From: Miscanthus floridulus
Taxonomy: Eukaryota > Streptophyta > Magnoliopsida > Poales > Poaceae
Direction of reading: 5' to 3'
Length of the DNA stretch: 64,000 bases
NCBI RefSeq assembly: GCF_019320115.1
Contig: NC_089584.1
Coordinates: 100,055,792-100,119,791, forward strand
Shown here: one piece after another, positions 12,079-22,456 of the stretch
Numbering within the stretch: position 1 is the stretch's first letter
How the letters are laid out: every line of letters begins with the position of its first letter
Notes under the pieces: model-generated
Databases searched by the model: none
What the model was told of the DNA's origin: nothing
What the model saw: the letters and a program-made list of their open reading frames with translations, nothing else
Made by a program: the position numbers and the translations under genes

Positions 12079-12530
12079 TCAACACAAATTTGAGAAATCC
12101 AATATGTTCAACTCATTACTTAGCTTGCAAAACCTTTTCTCATCCAACGACTTGGGGAATATCTTGGCAAGTTGGTCTTCGGTTCCCACACTCTCATTGC
12201 AAATGTCCCCTTTTTGTTGGTGATCTCTAATGAAATGGTGATGGACATCAATGTGCTTTGTTCTTGCATGTTGAACCGAATTGTTGGTTAGCTTGATTGC
12301 ACTCTCATTGTCACAAAGCAATGGCACTTTCTTGAACTTGATTCCTAAGTCATTCAAGGTAGCCTTCATCCAAAGTATTTGTGCACAACAACTACTAGCG
12401 GATATGTATTCGGCTTCGGTGGTTGATAATGCAACACTATTTTGCTTCTTTGATGACCATGAAATAAGTGATCTTCCCAATAATTGGCATGTGCCTGACG
12501 TGCTCTTCCTTTCAATCTTGCAGCCCGCAT
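12079..12530 (-). pseudogene. C1 RNase H, 5'-truncated
   Basis: Copia RNase H with NAGCKIERKSTSGTCQLLGR, STTEAEYI, DNESAIKL and KHIDVHHHFIRD. Copia elements usually have DADYAGCK at the start; here the sequence breaks at the first Asp because G3 joins at 12530/12531. The C-terminus through a normal stop is present. The residues upstream of NAGCK in the open frame come from the G3 LTR. Confidence 0.88.
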
Positions 12531-13894
12531 TGTCAGGGGCCAATATTAGGGTACCCGAAGAGGAGGAGCTAATGACCGTCAACATTGATTCATCCACGCG
12601 ATCGAGAGCGCGACTACACTGCTTGCCGAGTCACTCCTCGTTCGTCGACCGAGACCATGTGCCCTGCCTCAAGCTAGCCCTCGAGGACTGGCTTCACCTC
12701 GCCTGATGTCTGAGGGTAGACTTCGTCTCGCTCGACCCCCAAGGGTAGGCTCCCCCTCGCCCTATGTCTGAGGGCAGACTCCACCTTGCCTGACATCAGG
12801 GGGCTGGCTCCGCCTCACCTGATGTCTAAGGGCAGACTCTGTCTCGCCCGACCCCCGAGGGCTGGCTTCGCCTCGCCCAACGTTCGAGGGTTGGCTCCGC
12901 CTCGCCTGATGTTCGAGGGCTGGCTCCACCTCGCTCGACATCCGGGGGCTGACTCTGGCTCGCCTGACATCCGAGGGCTGGCTCCGCCTCGCCCAACGTC
13001 TGCGCACTGCTCCTTTATGACTACACGCGTGGATAAGGCAGGGCACTCAAGTCAACTGCAATACCGAGAACCATACCCTACACTCCTATAGAAAAGTACT
13101 GTCAGGATATGATAGGACATGTGCTTTAAGCCCTTCCAGGCATGTTAGAGCACCGAACAGTATTGTAGGCGCCGACATTTATTTTACAGTGTTGTGGGCA
13201 CCACCATTTGCCCTCGGACATGGATCCTAACGGAAGCATATGACAACCACTACGGTCTAGGATGAAAACTTGCATTATCTATAGTACTGACATGCGGTCA
13301 CTGTGTTGTCTGTTCCGGTAAGGTTGCGGTTCATTACCCTGGTCCGTCGCGCCGCCCGCCGAGGCGGGATAGGACATGACCACTTGCTGACAAAGCCTGA
13401 ACATGGCACATTAGCAGGCATGCACCCAACATGGAGCTATCTCTGGCACCATCTGCCATGTCAGGAGGGCTCACTCAAGAGGAAAAGGAAGACCCGATAT
13501 CTTTGAAGGACCTCCTTTGCCTCTGATTTCTCTTCTTTCTCCCATCTATAAATCATGCTTCCCCTTGGCCTATAAAAGGGAAGGCAGGGCACCCCACTAG
13601 AGGGATAGATCGATTGAACACACCACGGATCACATCACATAGAGTTGAGCAGCAACCAAGCTCTCAGCACCCATTCGACCTTTCCATCAGAGACTTAGGA
13701 TCTTTCCCTCTCTCACTTATTTGTAACCTCTACTATGAACTTTTCAGTGCAAATAACACGAGCAGCAGCCACGAACTAGACGTAGGGACATTCTACCTGA
13801 ACCATTATAAACCTTGTATCTTTTTAGCACACCATCCGGGCCAAACGCACAATAATACAAATTTACTAGTTGGTGTTTACTCAAAACACCGACA
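12531..13894 (+). repeat. G3 5' LTR
   Basis: Starts TGTCAGGGGCCAATATTAGG and ends AAAACACCGACA. TATAAAA lies at 13571-13577 within GGCCTATAAAAGGG. It contains a 29-base tandem array. Confidence 0.8.
12668..13012 (+). repeat. 29-base tandem array in the G3 LTR
   Basis: About 11-12 diverged copies of CTCGCCTGATGTTCGAGGGC plus TGGCTCCAC. The long frames across it on both strands are by-products of a repeat that is GC-rich and not a multiple of three. Confidence 0.85.
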
Positions 13895-13895
13895 A

Positions 13896-13915
13896 TTGGC
13901 GCGCCAGGTAGGGGG
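13896..13915 (+). other. G3 primer-binding site
   Basis: TTGGCGCGCCAGGTAGGGGG follows the LTR after one base. This is the common PBS form in grass Ty3/gypsy elements. Confidence 0.75.
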
Positions 13916-14949
13916 CCTTTGCGCGTTCTGACATTAAAATCAGGCCACGGATGGCTAGCCATAGTATCAGCTAGGTCCTGGGCGCACACATGCGCTTCAG
14001 GGACCTGGACTTCATCATCATGGTGGGGGGAGAGTTGGCATTGGCTCACGCCGCCATCCAACCTCTCCCCTCCATCGGCCTCAACTATGGGAGGCTTGAG
14101 CGCCAGCTCGGTGTCTCCCTAGGACCCTAGCCATCTAGGGAGGACCCGCGCCACCTCCCCTTCTCTAATGCCAACATCATGGTGCGGCTCACCGGAGGGG
14201 AACCCCTCTCTTCGGAACACCTTATACAAAGCGCCCCGACAGTGCTTCCGTTCGGTCTCTGCAACGCCACGGCGACCGTTAGCCACCTTGTGGCACAACA
14301 CATGGTCCCGCCGCCCACGAACGATGAATTCATGGAGGTGATCAAACACGTCGTGGAATCTCTCCATGACCTCCTGGCAGAAGAGCCAGAGTCACCCTCT
14401 AGCTCTGACTCCAACAGGGGAAGCCACCACCCCTCTCGTGAATGCTTCATGATGGGTACCCCCGAGGGGCACGTCAAAAGCATCCATGAGGGGGAGGCTA
14501 CCCCAACAAATGGCCTCGACAACGAGGCCGAGATGGAGACAGCAGCCCCGCCATGCATGCCGGTGGAGCAGCTGAAAGCCCGACACCAAGAGATCGAGGA
14601 AGCACGACTCTAGCTCGAGCAGGAATGTGCAGAGCTCGATCGGGAGATCGAGCGCTGCAGAGACGATGGGCGCGCAAGCGCCATGGCCCGCGACGTGAAC
14701 CAGAGGATCATCGCCGACGATGAAGCCCTCCCTCCCTTTGCCTGGGTGAGCCATAACATCGCCGCTGCGGCGGCCTTGCTCCATGGCCTTCCAGAGGCCG
14801 CGACGCCCGAGGATCATCGGGCCCACCACGAGATTCGCACACTGCTCGAGCGTGCGGTAGCGCAGCAGGCCAAAAGCTCATTGTCTCAGCGACGCGAGCT
14901 CGATGTTAACCAGCGCACGCCCTTGGAGCATCCCATCAACAATAATTAG
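13916..14949 (+). pseudogene. G3 gag, broken
   Basis: Plus-strand frames at 14179-14613 and 14683-14949 carry charged, Ala/Glu-rich sequence (EQLKARHQEIEEARL; HNIAAAAALLHGLPEAATPE) typical of the N-terminal part of grass gypsy gag. A TAG after EEARL joins two parts of one frame and probably replaces CAG. The capsid core and zinc knuckle are missing through truncation. Confidence 0.6.
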
Positions 14950-14954
14950 TTCAT

Positions 14955-16350
14955 GCTAAGCTAATGACTGCAAGTAACCAAACCCCTTTTATGTAAAAGA
15001 AACAGCTCATCATCATTCAACCATTTAATAAAGATAAATCTAATGAACATATTAGATCTCGTCTATCGCTATGACTAGTGGGGCATGAAGCAGAATCATG
15101 CAGGCCGTAGAAACAACAATAGACTCGACGACCCTAACTTATTACTAATATCAGTGGGGCATGAGGCAGAATCATGCAGGCCGTAATACAATAATAAGAT
15201 CATGGGGCTAACACATCTTTCAACCTATCTCTACTTCAACGATCTCATGATGTGAACTATTTGAGAAAGCACTCGATATCGGCTAAAACAACCGATTCAG
15301 GCATAGCTCACAGTTAAGGTCATGCCCTCTCAGGAATAGATATACCAAATAACGATCCTCACTCCACGGCGCTAATAGTGGGGTGTGAGGCAGAATCATA
15401 TAGGCCATGATAACGGGCCATGGAACAGTTTTCGCTAGCCAATAGATCTACTCAAGATCAGATACGTCTTAACCGCACGCTATGCACGATTAAGATTGAT
15501 ATAAAATAGCCGATAAAACATAACTCATCATTTAAAATGCAGATTAGATCAAATTTAGATTAACAAACAATGGGTTAAACAAGATATAAGGTCGATCTAG
15601 ATCAATCTCAATCTAACGAAGTGATATTGCTGTAATTAAAGAGATAATGGAAGCAATAAGCAATATCGGTAACTTAATGAATCTATCCGAAGGAACGCCA
15701 CCCTTAGATAGAGCCGATAACTTGACCTTAATCTAGTTCGAGCAGTGGAGGTCGACCGGATCGATGCAACCTTACTTGAACTAGACAAGAGTCGATAACC
15801 AACTTATACCAGAGTCACAGTGGAGGTCGACCGGATCGATGCAGCCGTACGAACAGAGGTATAAGTCATGACGGTACTTATAGACAAGCAGTGGAGGTCG
15901 ACCGGATTGATACAGCCGTACTTGCTGAAGAACTCGCCGAGATCTACTCTACTCCTACTCCTAAGGGGTGGCTGGAGCCGAAAAAGTAAATAACTTGTAT
16001 TGGATTGATTGTGTGTCTTTTACAATAGCCGGGGTTTGATATTTATACCCAGAGCCTAAAAACGAAGCCTACTCGAGTACGACTCAGTACAATCTTTGGT
16101 ACGAAGAAAACATTCCTATTTTAAGATAACATGGACTCTAATCTTTCCCCTTTTGTAGAGTCTGATATGTATCTTTTCGATGCCAATCATATCTCATCAT
16201 CGTTATCTGCTGACGTCATTCAGAGAGAACCGATCCCAGTGTCGCATCCGAACCGGCAGATATCAATCCTCACACAATAGACTCCTTGATTGGCACAATC
16301 TTGGAAGCCTACGAGTCCCCATGCTCTTCTCCCAAATTTTGGTGTAAACA
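14955..16350 (-). mobile_element. H1: truncated H-family LTR
   Basis: Aligns with the H2 LTRs from about 53265 to 54645 (same order of motifs, same end GGTGTAAACA). The first 400 or so bases of the family LTR are missing. It ends exactly where C1 RT sequence resumes at 16351. It carries six copies of the dispersed 33-base motif (near 15089, 15153, 15379, 15744, 15820 and 15891). Confidence 0.85.
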
Positions 16351-16717
16351 ATTACTACTATCCCATTTTGATCTTGCTTGTTTCTATAGACCCATTTGGT
16401 TCCAATCACATTGTGGTTCTTTGGCCTCTCAACTAATTCCCATACTTGATTTCTTGTGAAGTTGTTCAATTCTTCATGCATAGCTTTCACCCAATCAACA
16501 TCCTTCAATGCTTTATCTATCTTCTTTGGTTCAATGGATGACATAAATGAGAAATGCTCACAAAATGAAGCCAATCTTGATCTAGTTTGTACACCTTTAG
16601 AAATATCTCCAATGATAGTGTCCAATGGATGATCCCTTGCAATATTAGTTTTTGGATAATAGGAACTTGATTGCTTGCACTAGCTTGATCATTGGGTTGA
16701 GATGATGTACTAGCCAC
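16351..16717 (-). pseudogene. C1 reverse transcriptase, N-terminal stub
   Basis: Contains WVKAMHEELNNFTRNQVWEL and GTKWVYRNKQDQNG, the start of copia RT. Everything beyond YRNKQDQNG up to the RNase H domain (the polymerase core) is gone. A frameshift separates it from the integrase tail. Confidence 0.85.
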
Positions 16718-16723
16718 TTGATC

Positions 16724-18205
16724 TTACACATTATCATGAGAGCCACTTGTACTTGCTTGATTAGTGTCAACTTGTACATTTGAGTTAGAGAGCATTTGCG
16801 CTTGATCATCTTCTTCATCATTCACTTGCCTAGGCCTCAAGCCACCAACATCCATGTTCTTCATGGCATTGGAAAGTTGAATGCCTCTAACATCTTCCAA
16901 GTTCTCATTCTCATCTTGGGAACCCTTGGTTTCATCAAATTCAACATCATGCACCTCTTCAAGAGTACCACTTACCAAATTCCAAACTCTATATGCTTTG
17001 CTTGTAGTGGAATATTCAAGTAAGAATCTTTCATCACATTTCTTGTCAAACTTGTCCAACCTAGTGCCTTTCTTCAAGATATAGCATTTGTAACCAAAGA
17101 CCAAAAAATATGCAATGTTAGAATTTCTACCATTCAAGATCTCATATGGTGTCTTCTCTTTAATGGGTGACAATATAGGCGGTTGCTACAATAGCAAGCC
17201 ATGTTGATAGCTTCGGCCCAAAAAGATTGACTCACATTGTACTCACTAAGCATAGACTTTGCCATATCAATGAGTGTTCTATTCTTCCTCTTAACAAGAC
17301 CATTTGATTGTGGAGTATACTTGGCCGAGAATTGATGTATAATTCCAAACTCATCACATAACTCATCAATTCTAGTATTCTTGAACTCACTACCATTGTC
17401 ACTTCTAACTCTCTTGATGGTTGTTTCAAACTCATTATGAATGCCCTTGACAAATAATTTGAATGTTGCAAATACATCACTCTTGTCCACTAGAAAGAAT
17501 ACCCAAATGTATCTTGTATAGTCATCTACTATCACAAACACATATTTGTTTCTACTGATGCTAGTGTATTGTGTTGGCTCAAACAAATCCATGTGCACTA
17601 ACTCAAATGCTTTACTAGTGCTCATCATGCTTTTCTTAGGATGGGTGTTTCCAACTTGTTTGCTGGCTTGACATGAGCTACAAAGTTTATCCTTCTCAAA
17701 CACAATAACTTTCAAGCCTCTAACCAAGTCATGCTTAACCAATCTATTCAATTGTTTCATTCCAACATGACCAAGCTTTCTATGCCATAACCAACCCATA
17801 CTAGACTTAGTGAACAAGCATGTTGACAATTGAGCTTCACTAGCATTGAAATCAACCAAATATAGATTCTCATATCTAAAACCTTTGAAGATAAAGTTAG
17901 AGCCATCTACACTTATGATCTCTACATCATCTACCCTAAATATGCTTTTGAATTCAAGATCACACAATTGAGCCACATATAGCAAATTGAAGTTCAAGCT
18001 CTCAACTAGCAACACATTGGCAATGCTCATGTTATTGATATTGCAATCTTACCAAGCCCTTTGACCTTGCCTTTGTCATTATCACCAAATGTGATACTAC
18101 CCTAACCATCATTGCCATTGGTGTTGATTGAGTTGAACATTCTTACATCACTGGTAATGTGTTGAGTGCATCCACTATCAAGAACCCAATGCCTTCTTTC
18201 GGCTT
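16724..18205 (-). pseudogene. C1 protease end and integrase
   Basis: The copia protease motif WVLDSGCTQHI lies just before 18150, followed by a TAG. Integrase follows from 18030: the HHCC zinc site (WHRKLGHVGMKQ ... CSSCQASKQ), then MDLFEP and RSDNGSEF with the first two catalytic Asp. The third catalytic position, normally Glu in NGVVERKNRTL, is Lys here (codon at 17292-17290), a G-to-A change. A frameshift near 17150 splits the C-terminal part. Confidence 0.88.
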
Positions 18206-18246
18206 TGTAATTGACCTACAAAAAAAGATCAATTCTTTTTAGGTAA

Positions 18247-19522
18247 CTAAACTTGCTTGGGTCCTTGAAGGTTAGTGACCAAGCTCTTTGGCACCCAAAT
18301 GGCTTTCTTCTTTGAGACCATCCATGGTGCACCAATAAACTTAGCCTTCACACCATTTGTACCCTTAGTAAGCACATAGAAGGAATCAAGCTTAATAGAG
18401 GATACATTGGCTTGAGGCCTCTTTTTCATGCACTTTTGCTCTACATGGCCAACTTGCTTGCAACTAGTGTCAAACCAACCATTGTTCTTCACAAAACTAG
18501 TCTTGTGAGGAGCAAAGGCCGCCTTGCCTTTCTTGGGGGTATAGCCCAATCCCTCTTTGTAGAGAGAAGCTCTTTGGCTACCCGAGCACATAAGAAAGTG
18601 GTCCTCACCACCATAGGCCTTAGCCAAGGTGTGATTAAGCTCTTTTATCTCCTTCTTGAGTGTCTCATTCTCAACCATTAGTGAAGCATCACAAGTGAAA
18701 CCATCACCACTAGATGAGCTAGAAGTGGATGTGCTACAAGAAGGGTTAGTGGGAGCAACAATGATAGGCTTATATAATGATTCATCAATTATATCACAAG
18801 TTAAGCCTTTGTCACATGTTATAACATGCTCCTTCTCATTTTGCTCATTAAGTAGGGAGGAATGAGCTTTTTCAAGCTTCTTATGAGCCTTGCCAAGCTT
18901 CTCATGGGCTTTCTCTAGCCTCTCATGAGATGCATTGAGCTCATCAAATGCTTGCTTAAGGGCTTTTAGTTCCTTTCGCAAGACTTTGCATTCCCTTCTC
19001 TTAATGTCAAAATGTTCCTTAGCATCATCTAACATGTTAATTAACTTATCTTTAGTGGGTTCATCATCATCATCACTTTCATTTTTATCATGTTCCTCAT
19101 CATCACACTCATCATCGGATTGTACCTTAGTGGCCTTAGCCATGAAGCATGATGGAGTGTCGAAGAGAGAAGGCTTCTCATTAATAGCAAATCTTGCAAG
19201 AGCCTTCTTCTTGGTGGTCTTGTCATCATCATCACTTGAGGAAGCATCACTATCCCAAGTGACCACATATGAACCACCCTTCTTTGTCTTCTTGAAGGTC
19301 ATCTTGTCCTTCTTCTCCTTCTTGTCTTTCTTCTTGCTCTTCTTGTCATCATCATCATTGTCGCTATTGTATGGGCATTGAGCAACAAGATGATCCTTGC
19401 TTCCACACTTGAAGCATCTTCTTGACTCTTCCTTGTTCTTGGATGAAGACTTCTTCCTTCTAGCACGGTAGCCCTTCTTCACCATGAACTTGCCAAATCT
19501 CTTGATAAAGAGAGCCATCTTC

Positions 19523-19555
<33 letters not shown>

Positions 19556-20264
19556 CATCTTCACTTGATGTATCTTGCTTAGCCTTGCCCTTGGATGATG
19601 AACTGGCTTTGAATGCCACACTCTTCTTCTCATTCTTCTTCTCTTTGTTCTTTTCATCCTTCTCATCATCATCTCTATAAGCATCATCCGTCATGATATC
19701 TCCCAAGATTTGGTTTGGTGTCATTGTATCCAAACCGGTCCTCACTAGCAAGGTGACCAACATGCCAAATCTTATGGGTAAGCATCTTAAGAACTTATGG
19801 GAGAAGTCCTTGTCTTCCACCTTCTCACCAAGTGCTTTGAGATCATTGACAAGCACTTCCATCCGATGAAATATGTCTGGCACACTCTCATCATCCTTCA
19901 TCTTAAAGCTAGCAAATTTCTCCTTGAGAATGTATGCCTTTGCACCCTTTATTGTCTTGGTGCCCTCAAATGATTCTTCCAACTTCTTTCAAGCTTCATG
20001 AGCCATCTCAATGTTCTTGATTTGTTCAAATGTTCTCTCATCAATAGCATCATGAATAGCACTAAGAGCAATGTCATTGTTTTGGAGAAGCACTTCTTCG
20101 GCCGCGTTGGGATTCTTCGGATCGGCTATCTCAATTTTGGTCTCCACCACCTTACACACTCTTCTATTAATTGACCTGATATGAGTGGTCAACTTTGACT
20201 TCCAATAAGGATAATTTGTGCCATCAAATTGGGGTGGCTTCTTGGTGTTGTTGATTTGAGTCAT
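18247..20264 (-). pseudogene. C1 gag, broken
   Basis: Starts MTQINNTKKPPQFDGTNYPY, the usual copia gag opening. The zinc knuckle CFKCGSKDHLVAQC is intact. It is followed by acidic and Lys-rich stretches and a coiled coil (repeats of LEKAHEKLGKAHKKLE). Defects: TGG to TGA after MAHEA near 19988, a frameshift at a (CAT/ATC)n run around 19516-19555, and a Trp-to-stop at 18247 (PKQV then stop where WVPK is usual). Confidence 0.88.
19516..19555. repeat. (ATC)n microsatellite in C1 gag
   Basis: About 12 trinucleotide units. Depending on frame they encode runs of Asp or Met; the original frame is the acidic one. The gag frame shifts here. Confidence 0.85.
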
Positions 20265-20309
20265 TTTAACACCGAAGGCTATTAAGCCTCAAATCATGGT
20301 GAACACGGC

Positions 20310-20710
20310 TGTGGGGGATATGACCTCCGGTATCCATAAGACAAGACATGGGCCACACCATCAGAGGTGGCCCAACCCATAAGATCAAGGCGTGCATGGC
20401 ACTGGTCAACATTCACCACAAGATATTATATAGTGCCAAATAGGATACTTTCCTTGTAACCCTACCCCTCCAGAGTATATAAGGAGAGGCAGGGGTCCCC
20501 TAGTCGACATCTACATATATCCCATATTCAATACAATACAACAAAGACACAGGACGTAGGGTATTACATTGATCAGATGACCCAAACCTGTCTAAATCGT
20601 CGTCTCTGCGCCTTATGTCACCATCCGGTTCCTGATTATACGCACCCCCACCAACAAATCTACCATCGTGGGATACCCCTTGGTGGACTGCCGAGCATCT
20701 TTTGTTGATA
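20310..20710 (+). repeat. G2 5' LTR
   Basis: From TGTGGGGGATATGACC to TTTTGTTGATA (terminal CA decayed to TA). TATATAA is at 20476-20482. GTTGGCACGCTAGGTATGGG at 20711-20730 follows as the primer-binding site. Confidence 0.8.
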
Positions 20711-20747
20711 GTTGGCACGCTAGGTATGGGTGTGTGTGCTTTTTCCA

Positions 20748-22456
20748 TGTCAAACAAGAAGGTATGTTTTGTAGGCTCTTCGTCCCTCCCAAAGCCTGGC
20801 TAGATCTTCACAGTCGTATCGATCTCGTGGATCATCAACGCTGACAGAGTCAGAGAACTCATCGAGCTAGTGCAGACCAATACTACGCCGACCACCCCAA
20901 CACCTATGACTATAGATCCGATCTCGAAACCACCTCTGAGGTCACTTTCACCAACAATTTGCCGCCCGCTCCCCCGCTACCCAAGGAGGCAAATCAACAA
21001 TGACGATCTGATCGCATCCATCGATCAGGTTGGCCAGAAGCTCACCGATTGCCTCTCCATCGCAAAATTAGCTCTGACCACTCTGGTCTAGCGCCGACCA
21101 CCCTCCGATTCAGATCTATCGGAGACAGATCAGGAAACTCCAGGGGTTACGACCCTACCCTTTGGGCTCACCAATGTCGCCATCGCCTATCAAGATACCC
21201 TAAGGGGCAAATTCACCGACCAGGTTGGAGATATCCATCCTCTCGCTACCCAGATCGCCGACCAGCTCTTGTCGGCCGTCAACATGCTACACATCGGCCG
21301 ATGCCCCGAAGCATCCCTCCAAACCATCCTAGAGGAGAATCCAGACTCCGAGTCCTAGGGCTCTATGGAGACTATCGTTGAAACCACCGCCGAACAACCT
21401 CCTTTCCCTCCCTTCCGTGGAGGCACAATCTTCAACGTCAGCGTCGATAGCCCCCCGCGGGAAGGGGAAACCGAGGAGGACCGCGCTGCCCATGTCACCA
21501 GGAATGTCAACCACGCGTAGCACCGAGCAAACAAAGTTACCCTTGTGCTAGCCAAAGCTGCTCGCAATGATCAGCTTGACTTGCAAGGAAGGCCACGCCA
21601 ACTCCAACACAACCTCGATAACAAATTTGTCCATGTTGAAGGCCACGACGTCTACAAGACTCCAAGCGCCAACTTGGTCATGGCTGCCAACGAGCTCGCC
21701 TAGCTCCCGCAGACACCAAAGGTCGCCAAGGTCATCGCCATGCTTAAAGCGGTGCACTACCAGGTCAACGAGATCCACCAGGATTAGAGACCTTCCTACT
21801 CGATGAGCTCGATTCACCGATCAACCGCACCAAGATCTAATTGCCTCCCTAGCCAAAGTCATTTTGCCAACCAGCACCATGATGATGTACAACCACTCCA
21901 GGGGGGAGCCAGGGGCAACCGTGTCAACCACCCTTGCCAACATGACTAGGAAGTCAACCAGGGCATCCGAGCACACCTTAACAATCTTCGAGACGCGCGA
22001 CGATGTATCGACGAGCGCATTTTTTCTCGCCATGAAGAAGAAGTACGCCACCATCAAGAGTATGAGCAAGAGTTCGGTAATCTTGGACTTATCCCTCTAG
22101 CCGCTCAACATCGGCAACACTGACGGCGACGATCCTAAAGGGCCCAAAGTATTCACAAGGGCACTCCAGATACTCTAGTGGTCCCGTGGTTTCAAAATCA
22201 CTGGGGTCGAGCCCTACAAAGGACGGATGAACCCCACACAGTGGATACAAGCTTATGCCACTGCTGTGCGTGCCGTCGGGGGGGATACCAGTGTCATGGT
22301 GACCAATCTTCCCGTCATGCACATGCCAACTATGAACTGGTTCACAAGCCTTGCCCCGGATTCCATCGAATCCTGGGAAGAGCTAAAGAAGGTCTTCACC
22401 AACAACTACATAGCCACGTGTACTCGGTCGGGCACCAAGCATGATCTAAACCTACT
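20748..22456 (+). pseudogene. G2 gag, truncated and full of stops
   Basis: The ATG at 20748 opens MSNKKVCFVGSSSLPKPG and then hits TAG. Further downstream come NDDLIASIDQVGQKLTDCLS (about 21000-21060) and the gag core GVEPYKGRMNPTQWIQAYA, WFTSLAPDSIESWEELKKVF and GTKHDLN up to the break. Most stops are TAG in places where CAG or TGG is expected. The nucleocapsid part is missing. Confidence 0.8.

Larger units (their letters stand above)
12531..14950 (+). mobile_element. G3: 5' part of a Ty3/gypsy element (LTR plus gag)
   Basis: A 1.36-kb LTR, a primer-binding site and a gag region, cut off where H-family LTR sequence begins at about 14950. Protease, pol and 3' LTR are absent. It interrupts C1 inside the RNase H gene. 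Confidence 0.8.
20310..22456 (+). mobile_element. G2: 5' part of a Ty3/gypsy element (LTR plus gag)
   Basis: A 401-base LTR, a PBS and most of gag, ending abruptly at the C1-family LTR at 22457. It lies 45 bases upstream of the C1 gag ATG, in opposite orientation to C1. Its 3' portion, and the C1 leader and PBS that should follow, are absent. Confidence 0.8.

Noticed and set aside
12668..13012. Possible CRISPR-like array
   Set aside because: Copies are contiguous and diverged with no spacers, lie inside an LTR, and the genome is a plant's.
12762..13091. Repetitive protein frames on both strands
   Set aside because: Produced by the 29-base repeat; repeat proteins of this type appear in any frame of such an array.
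13896..13915. tRNA-like sequence
   Set aside because: Only a short primer-binding complement to a tRNA 3' end; no cloverleaf can be drawn.
19479..19560. Poly-Met protein segment
   Set aside because: An out-of-frame reading of the (ATC)n run in C1 gag; the original frame encodes Asp.
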